Shown: positions 1-7,320 of the stretch, piece by piece | How positions within the stretch are numbered: position 1 is the stretch's first letter | Layout: each line of letters starts with the position of its first letter | Source: Granulicella sp. | GTDB lineage: Bacteria > Acidobacteriota > Terriglobia > Terriglobales > Acidobacteriaceae | Length of the DNA stretch: 31,301 nucleotides | Direction of reading: 5' to 3' | NCBI GenBank assembly: GCA_003133205.1 | Contig: PKWK01000341.1 | Location: forward strand, 34,503-65,803 | Notes under the pieces: model-generated | Seen by the model: only the letters and a program-made list of their open reading frames with translations | Database searches by the model: none | Told to the model about the DNA's origin: nothing | Made by a program: the position numbers and the translations under genes

Positions 1-2
1 TG

Positions 3-473
3 GCCGGCAACCAGATGGACGAGGCGGTCATTACCTACCTGAAGCGCAAGTACAACCTGCTGATCGGCGAGCGCACGGCCGAGCAGATCAAGATACAGCT
101 GGGCTCGGCCTTCCCGCTGGACAAGCCGCTGACCATGGAGATCAAGGGCCGCAACCTGATCGAGGGCGTGCCCAAGACCATCACCATCGAGGACTCGGAG
201 ATTCGCGAGGCGCTCTCCGAGTGCATCTCCACCATCATCAACGCAATCCGCGTCGCTCTCGAACGCACCCCGCCGGAGCTCTCCGCCGACATCTCCGACC
301 GCGGCATCGTCCTCACCGGCGGCGGCGCGCTCATCAAGAACCTGGACAAGCGCATCCGCGAGGAGACGGGCCTGCCGGTCTCGGTGGCAGACGACCCGCT
401 GGCCTCCGTCGTACTCGGCACCGGCAAGATGCTCTCCGACTTCAAGCTCCTGCGCAAGATCTCCATCGACTGA
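3..473 (+). CDS. mreB: Rod shape-determining protein MreB (3' part)
   Basis: This is the C-terminal 156 residues of the bacterial actin homologue MreB, cut by the left window edge. MreB forms membrane-bound filaments that guide the lateral cell-wall synthesis machinery. The visible part begins AGNQMDEAVITYLKRKYNLL, the conserved segment after the actin phosphate-2 loop. It continues through IKGRNLIEGVPK, the helical SEIREAL region, and the adenosine-binding ILTGGGALI/LDKRI segment (here VLTGGGALIKNLDKRI). It closes with the family ending DPLASVVLGTGKML. The reading frame is open from base 3 and ends in TGA at 471-473. No mreC follows: the next 450 bases hold only a tiny membrane peptide and then rpmB. 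Identification is certain; what lies upstream is not visible. Confidence 0.97.
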   Translation, partial: AGNQMDEAVITYLKRKYNLLIGERTAEQIKIQLGSAFPLDKPLTMEIKGRNLIEGVPKTITIEDSEIREALSECISTIINAIRVALERTPPELSADISDRGIVLTGGGALIKNLDKRIREETGLPVSVADDPLASVVLGTGKMLSDFKLLRKISID

Positions 474-545
474 TCTGGCACTGCGCGAGATGGAGTCAGG
501 TCAGTTCTCCCGAAGGCGCGTTGTAAGGCAAGAGACAAATACGGA

Positions 546-564
546 GATTCTGGCTTCGCCAGAA
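546..564. repeat. Short perfect hairpin, likely dispersed intergenic repeat
   Basis: ATTCTGGC and GCCAGAAT flank a TTC loop, giving an 8-bp perfect stem (ATTCTGGCTTCGCCAGAAT). No T-run follows, so it is not a standard terminator. It sits between mreB and the 37-codon ORF. From memory, similar 'gattctggcttcgccagaatgac' units are scattered between genes in Acidobacteriaceae; only one copy is present in this window. Confidence 0.55.
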
Positions 565-588
565 TGACGCCGCAATGGAGGAAAACTC

Positions 589-702
589 GTGAACTATGAA
601 CGGAATGAACGCATCTGGAACGCCATCGAGGCCGTCGCCTCGCTTGCTGGGGTTGCTTTTCTTGCTTGGGTAGCATGGCACTTCATCTCGAAATACTGGT
701 AG
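589..702 (+). CDS. 37-aa putative single-pass membrane peptide
   Basis: A GTG start at 589 follows a textbook ribosome-binding site, GGAGG at 577-581, with 7 nt spacing. The 37-codon frame ends in TAG at 700-702. The peptide has a charged N-terminus (MNYERNERIWN) and a hydrophobic stretch of about 18 residues (AVASLAGVAFLAWVAW). It ends in a short basic-aromatic tail, HFISKYW. It is aromatic-rich (four Trp), as is common in small inner-membrane peptides. It lies between mreB and rpmB on the same strand. I do not recognise a family. The strong ribosome-binding site and the clean charged/hydrophobic/basic layout argue that it is translated, but its shortness leaves real doubt. Confidence 0.5.
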   Translation: MNYERNERIWNAIEAVASLAGVAFLAWVAWHFISKYW

Positions 703-835
703 ACACTTATAAGGCAATCTGTAACAGCCGTCACAATAGTTTAGAGTCCCACCATTATTCCCTTATGGTAAGCTAGTTAGTAGAAGCAGTTAGACAGGGT
801 TGAGACCGGGGATTTGACTCCCCGCGTGCTTGTCC

Positions 836-899
836 CCTTCACCTCTCGGATTGGTTCAATGCCGGGACGCCGGATTCGGCCGGATGTACCGGGTGAAGG
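836..899 (+). promoter_or_regulatory. Possible structured leader of rpmB
   Basis: CCTTCACC at 836-843 is exactly complementary to GGTGAAGG at 892-899. This would close a stem-loop whose 48-nt interior is also GC-rich and self-complementary. It ends about 20 nt before the rpmB ribosome-binding site. The same two 8-mers recur back to back inside rpmB (1024-1040), so alternative pairings are possible. A smaller hairpin, GGGGA/TCCCC at 808-812 and 819-823, lies just upstream. Confidence 0.35.
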
Positions 900-928
900 T
901 TGCTGCAATTCAGGATTGGAGTTTCGCC

Positions 929-1117
929 ATGGCAGCCAAATGTGATCTCTGCGGCAAAGGCCCGCAGTTCGGAAACAACGTCTCCCACGCCAACAACACC
1001 ACCCGGCGCCGCTGGAACGTGAACCTTCACCCGGTGAAGGCAACGGTCGCGGGCGCAAGCAAGCGCATCCGCGTATGCAGCGGCTGTATCAAGACGGGCA
1101 AGGTCGTCAAAGGCTAA
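929..1117 (+). CDS. rpmB: 50S ribosomal protein L28
   Basis: This 62-residue protein is a full-length zinc-ribbon (C+) form of ribosomal protein bL28. The N-terminal [20 protein letters not shown] and the later [12 protein letters not shown] supply a Cys4 zinc site (C5, C8, C50, C53). The family core [13 protein letters not shown] lies between them. ATG at 929 is preceded by GGAG at 918-921 with a 7-nt gap. A longer in-frame reading upstream has no ribosome-binding site and no family similarity. The gene is monocistronic: a strong intrinsic terminator follows 27 nt after the stop. L28 binds near the E-site of the large subunit. One oddity is that codons for HPVK lie in a perfect 17-nt palindrome matching the upstream leader repeats. 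Confidence 0.97.
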   Translation: MAAKCDLCGKGPQFGNNVSHANNTTRRRWNVNLHPVKATVAGASKRIRVCSGCIKTGKVVKG

Positions 1118-1143
1118 GCAGAGTTTTTCTCTGAGAACAAGAC

Positions 1144-1176
1144 GCCCCGGCTGGAAGCTTCGCAGCTGGGGCTTTT
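1144..1176 (+). terminator. Rho-independent terminator of rpmB
   Basis: A 10-bp GC-rich stem (1144-1153 with 1163-1172, one G-T wobble) closes a 9-nt loop and is followed directly by TTTT at 1173-1176. It lies 27 nt after the rpmB stop codon. Confidence 0.85.
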
Positions 1177-1187
1177 CGTGTCTGCTG

Positions 1188-1290
1188 GTTTGTCATTCCG
1201 CAGCGCCGTTTGTCATTCCGCAGCGCAGCCGGGGTCCCCGGCGAGCGGTCTTTGCTCGCTGGGGTGGAGCAGCGGAGGAATCTGCTTTTG
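1188..1290. repeat. Tandem 18-nt unit plus palindromes, dispersed-repeat remnant
   Basis: The 18-mer GTTTGTCATTCCGCAGCG occurs twice in direct orientation, at 1188-1205 and 1208-1225 (20-nt period). It is followed by the palindrome CCGGGGTCCCCGG and an imperfect CGAGC/GCTCG hairpin. The block fills the space between the rpmB terminator and the 3' end of msrB. Together these look like a compound intergenic repeat of the kind I recall from Acidobacteriaceae genomes. Confidence 0.6.
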
Positions 1291-1297
1291 TCCTGCT

Positions 1298-1726
1298 TCA
1301 CTTCTTCTCGAACGCCAGCGAGGCGCTGTTGATGCAGTAGCGCAGCCCGGTGGGCTGGGGGCCGTCGGTAAAGACGTGGCCCAGGTGCGCGCCGCAGGTG
1401 GAACAGGTGACCTCGATGCGCCGCCTGCCCAGCGACAGGTCCTCATGCTCGTCGATGGCGCCGGGCGACTGGGGCAGCCAGAAGCTGGGCCAACCGCAGC
1501 CCGAATCGAACTTGGTTTCGGAGGCGAACAGCGGCGCGTTGCAGGCCCCGCAATGGTAGCTGCCGTCGTCGTGGGTGTCCACCAGCGCGCCCGTGAATGG
1601 CCGTTCGGTCCCCTTCTGCCGCATCACGTGGAACTGTTCCGGCGTGAGCAGCTCGCGCCACTCCGCCTCCGTCTTCTGCACTTTTTTCTTTGCCGTTATT
1701 CCTGAACCGGGTGTCGTATCCGCCAT
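1298..1726 (-). CDS. msrB: Peptide-methionine (R)-S-oxide reductase
   Basis: MsrB reduces the R-epimer of methionine sulfoxide in proteins, repairing oxidative damage, with thioredoxin as the usual reductant. The 142-residue protein contains every family hallmark. These are TERPFTGAL, the zinc ligand pairs CGAC (C59, C62) and CSTC (C108, C111), the [11 protein letters not shown] motif, GAHLGHVF, and the catalytic RYCINSASL (C131). I place the start at the ATG at 1726 because AGAGG lies 9 nt upstream and because this gives the usual length. The frame stays open to 1810, so a start at 1747 is also possible. It lies 97 nt downstream of ridA on the same strand. There is no signal peptide, so it is cytosolic. 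Its 3' end abuts the repeat block at 1188-1290. Confidence 0.95.
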   Translation of the reverse strand: MADTTPGSGITAKKKVQKTEAEWRELLTPEQFHVMRQKGTERPFTGALVDTHDDGSYHCGACNAPLFASETKFDSGCGWPSFWLPQSPGAIDEHEDLSLGRRRIEVTCSTCGAHLGHVFTDGPQPTGLRYCINSASLAFEKK

Positions 1727-1823
1727 CTCTGAGAGCCTCTGTTTCATTCGATGCGCCGCAGGTTGCAGAGTCTCATCCCTGAGCTCGCGTACCATCCCGG
1801 CAACCAGCAACCAACAACTGTTG

Positions 1824-2222
1824 TTACGGCTGCGCGGCGATCACTTCGATCTCCACCAGCGCGTCCTTGGGAAGGCGTGCCACCTCAACTGTGGAGCGCG
1901 CGGGCGGCACCACGCCCTCCAGCGCGAAGTAGCGGGCGTAGACCTCGTTCATGGCGGCGAAGTCGCTCATGTTCTTCAGGAACACGGTGGTCTTGACCAC
2001 GTTCGCCATGTCCAGGCCGGCCTCTTCCAGCACGGCGGCGAGGTTGTCGAGCACGCGCTTGGTCTGCTCGCGAATGCCTCCGGCAACCAGCGCTCCGGTG
2101 GCCGGATCGAGCGCCACCTGGCCGGAGGTGAAGAGCAGATCGCCCACGCGCACTGCCTGCGAGTACGGGCCGATGGCAGCGGGCGCCAGGCTGGTGGAAA
2201 TCATCGTCTTGGTCTGCGCCAT
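1824..2222 (-). CDS. ridA: RidA family enamine/imine deaminase
   Basis: This is a 132-residue RidA (YjgF/YER057c/UK114) protein, the family's usual length. RidA hydrolyses reactive 2-aminoacrylate and related enamine/imine intermediates released by PLP enzymes, protecting the cell from their damage. The family signatures are present: [12 protein letters not shown] near the N-terminus, [26 protein letters not shown], and the active-site segment [14 protein letters not shown]109 is the expected carboxylate-binding arginine, and Glu in VEIEVIA comes near the C-terminus. The ATG at 2222 has a strong AAGGAGA site about 10 nt upstream. It is upstream of msrB on the same strand with a 97-nt gap, so co-transcription is possible. 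Both handle metabolic damage. Confidence 0.95.
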   Translation of the reverse strand: MAQTKTMISTSLAPAAIGPYSQAVRVGDLLFTSGQVALDPATGALVAGGIREQTKRVLDNLAAVLEEAGLDMANVVKTTVFLKNMSDFAAMNEVYARYFALEGVVPPARSTVEVARLPKDALVEIEVIAAQP

Positions 2223-2251
2223 CGCCGTCTTGTCTCCTTAAGGATGGCTTG

Positions 2252-2280
2252 ATTGTCGCGCTTGCGAGGGTCAAGTGCAA
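2252..2280 (-). promoter_or_regulatory. Candidate promoter of ridA
   Basis: On the minus strand TTGCAC (2280-2275) is separated by 17 nt from GACAAT (2257-2252). This would start transcription some 20-25 nt before the ridA ATG, just upstream of its AAGGAGA ribosome-binding site. Match and spacing are fair; there is no experimental support. Confidence 0.4.
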
Positions 2281-2399
2281 ATGGAGCCGGGTTAGGAAAG
2301 TCCCAAAATCCGCAGGGAAGCGAGATCTTAATATGGCAAGCATATCGATGTGCGCACCCAAGGCGGTATGCCCCGTAGTTATTTCACAACCCGCTGCAA

Positions 2400-4226
2400 T
2401 TACTGGGTAACAATGGGTTCTGGCACCCATAGTTGGTACTGGAGGTCTTCTGGAGTTGCGGGCTGAGCCAGTGTGTAGTGAGACAGGATATAGTCACAAA
2501 GCGGTTTACGAATGCTCTCAGAATGCACCGCGGGCGCGTCGTATGGAAATACGAATAGGTAGCTGATCAGGAACCGCTCCATGTGTGGATCAACCCTGCA
2601 CAAGGCCATGGAATCCTTCCCCAGCAAAACGCTTCTATTGGGATGCTGCGCAAGCTCACTAACCTTCCTGCGAATGGCCTCTGGCGTATTGGCATTCTCA
2701 AGTGCTTCGTAATAGCCGTAGTTAATTCGATCTGAGAGATACGAACCAACCGTATTGGGTTTATATCCGAATGGAGCTTCATAGATTCCGTCAGATTGCG
2801 AGTTAGCCCTTTCGGGATAGACGCTAGCGAAGTTAATAGCTTGCGGTCCCGAAGTCGAGGTAGGACTACCGGAATGGCCTGGAAGTGCGTCTTCGGTAAC
2901 TGACTGCGCCTCCGCTGATTTCAGGGCGAACAGAAATTGGAGATCCAAGGGGAGTGAGCAAACAAACACAAAAAAGATAATGAATCCTGTGCAGAACAAT
3001 TTCCACATACGCGGCGATCCAGAGGCGTAAAAGAAAACTGCGATGACGTAGCCCATGCCGTTCATTAGCATATGCCCGGGATCGCATCTTCCGAGAGCAG
3101 CGGCTGTCATCGGAATCGAAAGAATGATGAGGGCAATCGTATTGTCCCGAATGTTGCCGTGCGCAGCCCTTCGGACCAGGTAACAAGCACAGACAAAGAC
3201 CACTGCGAAAAACAGCAGCGTAGTTGGGGCGAAAGGGATTGGGAAGCTATCAGCTCCACCACCTGAAGCGAGCATAGTGTCGAAGAGGTGGATTTTGAGC
3301 GCGCAAACAAGCAGTACAGTGAGCGCGACCAGCATTCCGAAATATGGACTAAACAGCCCTCGCCGTTCCAGTACTGGACGTCCTGGGAATAGCAGGACCA
3401 TACAAGCAAAGGCATGTGCAACGGCCATTTCCGGGGATATCATAAAGAGTATGGCAGTGAAGACAACCGCCAAGATGGCGGCGTGCGAGTGGGTACCCGC
3501 CTGCGGACCCGGTTGACCTCTTTTATGAATGACAAGGATAAAGAAGAGAGGGCACAGGTAGCGCAATAACGTGTAGTGAGTGCCCATGTTCAGGACCGGG
3601 GTCAATGCCGTGACAAAAATTAGAAGGAATATCGATGTCTTGTGATTGCTCGGGTAATCCACTAGGTTGATGGCTGCAAATAGGAGGGCGACACCGACAA
3701 CAGAAGCTATCGTCCAGAAGATGTAATAGGCTTGGGGAACCTGGAGATGCAGCAGATGGGAGAGCCATAGAGGGCCATAGAGGAGGGCGGGGCCAAAGGG
3801 CCACTCAAAGTCAACGTATGGAACTTTTCCCTGGGAGAGAAGCCAAACGCGATCAATTTCGTAGGATGACTCACGGAAGCCGCCGAAGCGGCCCGCAAAC
3901 AGGTACATAGCCGCGCAGGAGGCAAGTTCGATAAGGAGACATGTCCACAGGAATCTTAATGGGATTTTCGTTGAGGGACCGATCGAGGAAAATGGAATAT
4001 TAAGCCCGTTCGTCCAAATGGCGCCAGTCGCAGACAGCAGAAGCAAGAGCACGATGCCGATGCGATTGTTGTATCCAAATATGTAGGAATCGGATGCAGT
4101 CGGGTTGGCGGGGAATAAATACGGAAGGTACAAAATAGCGACCAAAGATCCAACGATATATAGAGCCAGCAGGTGCTTACGGGGTAACGCTCTTACTGGT
4201 ATGTTCATTGGAGTCCGTTTCTCCAT
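2400..4226 (-). CDS. Polytopic membrane protein, GT-C glycosyltransferase-like
   Basis: This is a 608-residue protein with about 11-12 hydrophobic segments spread over residues 15-450, then a soluble C-terminal domain of about 150 residues. After the second or third membrane segment it has SYEIDRVWLLSQGKVPYVDF followed by WPFGPALLYGPLW. This acidic loop with 'G-x-x-PY-x-DF ... GP-x-x-Y' resembles GT-C fold, polyprenyl-phosphate-sugar-dependent enzymes and related uncharacterised membrane proteins. A sugar-transfer role is therefore inference only. The start ATG at 4226 has no good ribosome-binding site; ATG at 4208 is an alternative. Base composition is visibly AT-richer than all neighbours, with many A/T-ending codons, which suggests transfer. 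It lies between relA/spoT and ridA, all on the minus strand but with 170-190 nt gaps, so probably separately transcribed. Confidence 0.6.
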   Translation of the reverse strand: MEKRTPMNIPVRALPRKHLLALYIVGSLVAILYLPYLFPANPTASDSYIFGYNNRIGIVLLLLLSATGAIWTNGLNIPFSSIGPSTKIPLRFLWTCLLIELASCAAMYLFAGRFGGFRESSYEIDRVWLLSQGKVPYVDFEWPFGPALLYGPLWLSHLLHLQVPQAYYIFWTIASVVGVALLFAAINLVDYPSNHKTSIFLLIFVTALTPVLNMGTHYTLLRYLCPLFFILVIHKRGQPGPQAGTHSHAAILAVVFTAILFMISPEMAVAHAFACMVLLFPGRPVLERRGLFSPYFGMLVALTVLLVCALKIHLFDTMLASGGGADSFPIPFAPTTLLFFAVVFVCACYLVRRAAHGNIRDNTIALIILSIPMTAAALGRCDPGHMLMNGMGYVIAVFFYASGSPRMWKLFCTGFIIFFVFVCSLPLDLQFLFALKSAEAQSVTEDALPGHSGSPTSTSGPQAINFASVYPERANSQSDGIYEAPFGYKPNTVGSYLSDRINYGYYEALENANTPEAIRRKVSELAQHPNRSVLLGKDSMALCRVDPHMERFLISYLFVFPYDAPAVHSESIRKPLCDYILSHYTLAQPATPEDLQYQLWVPEPIVTQ

Positions 4227-4293
4227 ACATTGCTCGTGTTACTTGTTCGCGGCTGAGATTGGATTATTGCGGTCGCATCCTACTTATGGCTGA

Positions 4294-4317
4294 GTTGAGT
4301 TTACCGGTAAGCTCAAC
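4294..4317. promoter_or_regulatory. 24-nt near-perfect palindrome, operator-like
   Basis: GTTGAG and CTCAAC flank TTTACCGGTAAG, so 11 of 12 pairs match (one T-G). It lies 67 nt upstream of the membrane-protein start at 4226 and 99 nt after the relA/spoT stop. No T-run follows on either strand, so a protein-binding site is more likely than a terminator. Confidence 0.45.
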
Positions 4318-4415
4318 GCGCGAAGGTAGCTTTTCAGACAGTGTACCCCCAAGTTGTGTTCCTATCTGAACGCACGCCCATACGCCTAGATAACTTGGAC
4401 GTAGAAGCCGTCGGC

Positions 4416-6890
4416 TCAAATCTTCTGCACGCGCTGGACGTCGTGGACGCCCTGCACGCGGCGCAGCTTGTCGACCAGGCGGTTGAGATGGCGGAGGTCG
4501 ACGGTCTCGACGACGAAGTCCACCACCGCGCCGCCGTCGTCGGATGCCTCCGAGCTGGAGGAGCGGATGTTGGTTCCCTCGTCGGAGATGATGGCGGTGA
4601 ACTCCTTCAGCATTCCAGCGCGGTCGTCGCAGATCACAGTGAGTTTGACGGGGTAGGTCTGGGCCTTCGCCGCGCCGGCAACGCCCGCATCTCCGGGTAA
4701 CGGTGCCCACTCGACCTGGATTCTGCGGTCCGACTCGTAGAGCAGGTTCTGTACGTTGGGACAACTGCGGGCATGCACCGCGACTCCCTTGCCGCGGGTG
4801 ACGTAGCCGATGATCTCTTCGCCTCGGATGGGGTTGCAACAGCGCGCGCGGTAGACCAGCAGGTCGTCCTGGCCCTCCACCTGGAGCGACTCCGAGCCCC
4901 TGCCGAAGAAGACGCGCTTGACGGCGTCGGACATCTGTCCGAGTGTGTTGCCGACAACTCCCTCGGGTGCGGCCGGCTCGATGGCCATGGTGGAACCGGG
5001 CTCCAGCTTGTTGAGCACCTGGCGGGCGGAGTACTTGCCGAAGCCGACACCGGCCATCAACTCGGCCTGCGAGCCGAGGCCGTACTCGGCGGCAACCTTG
5101 TCGAAGTCGGCCTCGTGGTACTTGGAGAGCGCAATCTTGTACTTGCGCGCCTCGCGCTCCAGCAGCTTGCCGCCAACCTCCACGGCGCGCTCGCGCTGGT
5201 GCTCGTTCAGCCAGTGCTTGATCTTGTTGCGGGCGCGCGAGCTCTTGGTGAAGCTGAGCCAGTCGCGGCTGGGGGAGTGGCCTGCCTGGGTGGTGATCTC
5301 GACGATGTCGCCATTGCGCAGCTTGGTGCGCAGCGGAACCATGCGACCGTTGACCTTGGCGCCAATGGTCGTATTGCCGACCTGGGTGTGGATGGTGTAG
5401 GCGAAGTCGATGGGGCTTGCGTCCTTGGGCAGCACGACGACCTTGCCCTTGGGAGTGAAGGTGTAGACCTCCTCCGGGTAGAGGTCGATCTTCAGCGTGG
5501 ACATGAACTCGTTGGGGTCCGACATCTCGCGCTGCCACTCCATCAACTGGCGCACCCAGGCGAGGCGGGCCTCGTCCTTGGGTGTGACATTGTCTGCGGC
5601 CTTGTACTTCCAATGCGCCGCGATTCCCTCTTCCGCAACGCGGTGCATCTCCTCGGTGCGAATCTGCACCTCGAACTGATGGCCTCCGGGCGCGATCACC
5701 GTGGTATGCAGGCTCTGGTAGAGATTGGGCCGCGGCATGGCGATAAAGTCCTTGATGCGGCCCGGCACCGGGCGCCAGATGCTGTGCAGCAGGCCAAGCA
5801 CAGCGTAGCAGTCCTGCACCGACTGGCAGATGACGCGGATGGCAAGCAGGTCGTAGACCTGGTCCAGGGGAATCTTCTGCTCGGAGAGCTTCTGCTGGAT
5901 GGAGTAGAGGCGCTTGATGCGCCACTCCACGCGACCGGCGATCTTGTGCTCGGCCAGCTTGTCTTCCAGCGTCTTGACGACTCCCTGGAGGAAGACCTCG
6001 CCCTCGCCGCGCAGCGCGTCCACCTCGGTGGAGAGCTGCTCGTAGGCGAAGGAGTCGGTGTAGCGGAAGGCTAGGTCTTCCAGCTCGCCGCGCAGCTTTC
6101 CCATTCCCAACCGATGCGCCAGAGGCGCGTAAACGTCGAGCGTCTCCTTGGCTATCTTCTGCCGCTTCTCGCTGTCCAGGTGCTCCAGCGTGCGCATGTT
6201 ATGCAGGCGGTCGGCCAGCTTAATGATGACTACGCGGACATCGGTGACCATGGCCAGCAGCATCTTGCGGATGTTCTCCGCCTGATGGTCTTCGCGGTTG
6301 GCGAACTTGATCTTGTCGAGTTTCGTGACCCCCTCGACGATGTGCGCCACCTGCTCGCCGAAGCGCTTCTCGACCTCTTCGGTGGTCACATCGGTGTCTT
6401 CGACCGCGTCATGCAGCAGGCCGGCGGCAATCGCCGTCGAATCCATCTTCAGCTCCGCCAGCACCAGCGCGACCTCCAGCGGATGCCCCGCATAGGGATC
6501 GCCCGAGGCGCGCTTCTGGCCTTCATGCTGCTCCAGGCAGAAGGCCCACGCATGACGGATGATCTCCAGGTCGTCGCCCGGCCGGTTCCGATGGACTTCC
6601 GCGATCAGGCGGGCGAACTTGGCATCCATCTCGTCGATGGTCGCCGCGCTGGCTCCCGCAAGATGGCCTGCCGAGGACTCCTCCGCCGGGGGCGCTGCTG
6701 TAGCTTCGGGGTGGGCAATCGCAACCTCGTCCGGAGGCTCCGGGCGCAGAGGCCCCAGTGGAAGCGGGTGCGGCAGAGCTGCCTTACGCTCCTTGCCTGC
6801 GTCCGTCGCGATGGAGTCGGGACTCTTCCCTTCCTGTCTGGAAGGTGCGGCATTCCCGGAGCTTCCCGGGGCCGCTGGAGTGATTGCCAT
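4416..6890 (-). CDS. relA: Bifunctional (p)ppGpp synthase/hydrolase, RelA/SpoT family
   Basis: This is a long Rel protein of 824 residues that makes and degrades the alarmone (p)ppGpp. Domains in order: a Pro/Ala-rich extension (1-87); an HD hydrolase with H136, HD at 160-161 in LLHDAVEDTD, and KLADRLHNMRT; and a synthetase with YDLLAIRV, RIKDFIAMPRPN and FEVQIRTEEMH. Then come a TGS domain (YTFTPKGKV, from about 473), a helical region, a CC/zinc-finger-like domain (RARCCNPIRGEEIIGY) and a C-terminal ACT domain. The RIKD motif is the RxKD type of bifunctional enzymes, and both active sites look intact. The N-terminal extension is unusual; family similarity starts near M88 (6629). The ATG at 6890 is only 5 nt after a perfect TATAAT on the minus strand, suggesting a leaderless mRNA. 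Confidence 0.95.
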   Translation of the reverse strand: MAITPAAPGSSGNAAPSRQEGKSPDSIATDAGKERKAALPHPLPLGPLRPEPPDEVAIAHPEATAAPPAEESSAGHLAGASAATIDEMDAKFARLIAEVHRNRPGDDLEIIRHAWAFCLEQHEGQKRASGDPYAGHPLEVALVLAELKMDSTAIAAGLLHDAVEDTDVTTEEVEKRFGEQVAHIVEGVTKLDKIKFANREDHQAENIRKMLLAMVTDVRVVIIKLADRLHNMRTLEHLDSEKRQKIAKETLDVYAPLAHRLGMGKLRGELEDLAFRYTDSFAYEQLSTEVDALRGEGEVFLQGVVKTLEDKLAEHKIAGRVEWRIKRLYSIQQKLSEQKIPLDQVYDLLAIRVICQSVQDCYAVLGLLHSIWRPVPGRIKDFIAMPRPNLYQSLHTTVIAPGGHQFEVQIRTEEMHRVAEEGIAAHWKYKAADNVTPKDEARLAWVRQLMEWQREMSDPNEFMSTLKIDLYPEEVYTFTPKGKVVVLPKDASPIDFAYTIHTQVGNTTIGAKVNGRMVPLRTKLRNGDIVEITTQAGHSPSRDWLSFTKSSRARNKIKHWLNEHQRERAVEVGGKLLEREARKYKIALSKYHEADFDKVAAEYGLGSQAELMAGVGFGKYSARQVLNKLEPGSTMAIEPAAPEGVVGNTLGQMSDAVKRVFFGRGSESLQVEGQDDLLVYRARCCNPIRGEEIIGYVTRGKGVAVHARSCPNVQNLLYESDRRIQVEWAPLPGDAGVAGAAKAQTYPVKLTVICDDRAGMLKEFTAIISDEGTNIRSSSSEASDDGGAVVDFVVETVDLRHLNRLVDKLRRVQGVHDVQRVQKI

Positions 6891-6895
6891 GAGCC

Positions 6896-6901
6896 ATTAT
6901 A
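6896..6901 (-). promoter_or_regulatory. TATAAT -10 element abutting the relA/spoT start
   Basis: On the minus strand a perfect TATAAT at 6901-6896 lies 5 nt before the ATG at 6890. There is no clear -35 match and no ribosome-binding site. Transcription would begin at or next to the start codon, so the message may be leaderless. Confidence 0.45.
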
Positions 6902-6996
6902 GAAGGCGCGGCAAGATGGCCGGGAAGAACTTGGTCGATCCGGCGCTCCTGCCATCCCGCGGAACCAGACTGGACCATCCGCTCCGGCAAAATAAA

Positions 6997-7026
6997 ATCG
7001 TATAGCGTAGCGTTTCGGTATACGAT
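6997..7026 (+). promoter_or_regulatory. Inverted-repeat operator of higBA
   Basis: ATCGTATA (6997-7004) and TATACGAT (7019-7026) are a perfect 8-bp inverted repeat separated by 14 nt. It ends 6 nt before the toxin start. The position and symmetry fit a HigA-type antitoxin operator for autoregulation. The right arm contains TATACG, which could itself serve as the -10 element. Confidence 0.7.
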
Positions 7027-7032
7027 GGTTGC

Positions 7033-7311
7033 GTGATCCAGAGCTTCCGGCACAAGGGCGTCCAGCGGTTCTTCGAGACTGGCTCGAAGGCAGGCATTCA
7101 GCCGAAACACGCGGCCAAGTTATTGGCGCAACTGACGCTGTTGAACGCCGTAAAGAAACCGGAGCAGATGAATGTTCCAATATGGCGCCTGCACCCGCTC
7201 CACGGAGAGTTGAAGGAGCATTGGGCGGTGAGCGTCAACGGCAACTGGCGATTGACATTCACATTCGAGGGCGAGGATGCGATTCTCGTCGACTATCAGG
7301 ACTATCACTAG
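7033..7311 (+). CDS. higB: HigB-like toxin of the RelE/ParE superfamily
   Basis: This 92-residue protein is a full-length HigB-type (plasmid maintenance killer) toxin. Such toxins are ribosome-dependent mRNA endonucleases. Features are the start MIQSFRHKGVQRFFETGS, the central KHAAKLLAQLTLLNAV helix, and the characteristic IWRLHPLHGELKEHWAVSVN. The C-terminal strands are NWRLTFTFEGEDAILVDYQDYH. The basic and aromatic residues R-L-H-P-L and N-W-R-L-T-F are typical of the HigB catalytic and RNA-binding face. The start is GTG at 7033 with no ribosome-binding site, immediately behind the operator, so translation may be leaderless. The stop TAG (7309-7311) overlaps the ribosome-binding site of higA. 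It lies divergent from relA/spoT. Confidence 0.92.
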   Translation: MIQSFRHKGVQRFFETGSKAGIQPKHAAKLLAQLTLLNAVKKPEQMNVPIWRLHPLHGELKEHWAVSVNGNWRLTFTFEGEDAILVDYQDYH

Positions 7312-7320
7312 GAGGACGCG

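Noticed and set aside
800..845. T-arm-like sequence (GGGGATTTGACTCCCC) suggesting a tRNA or tmRNA 3' end
   Set aside because: No matching acceptor, D-arm or anticodon arm upstream and no CCA context; kept only as a small hairpin near rpmB.
1118..1300. Insertion-sequence remnant near the tandem 18-mers
   Set aside because: No transposase fragment, terminal inverted repeats or target-site duplication; the short palindromic units fit a dispersed repeat better.
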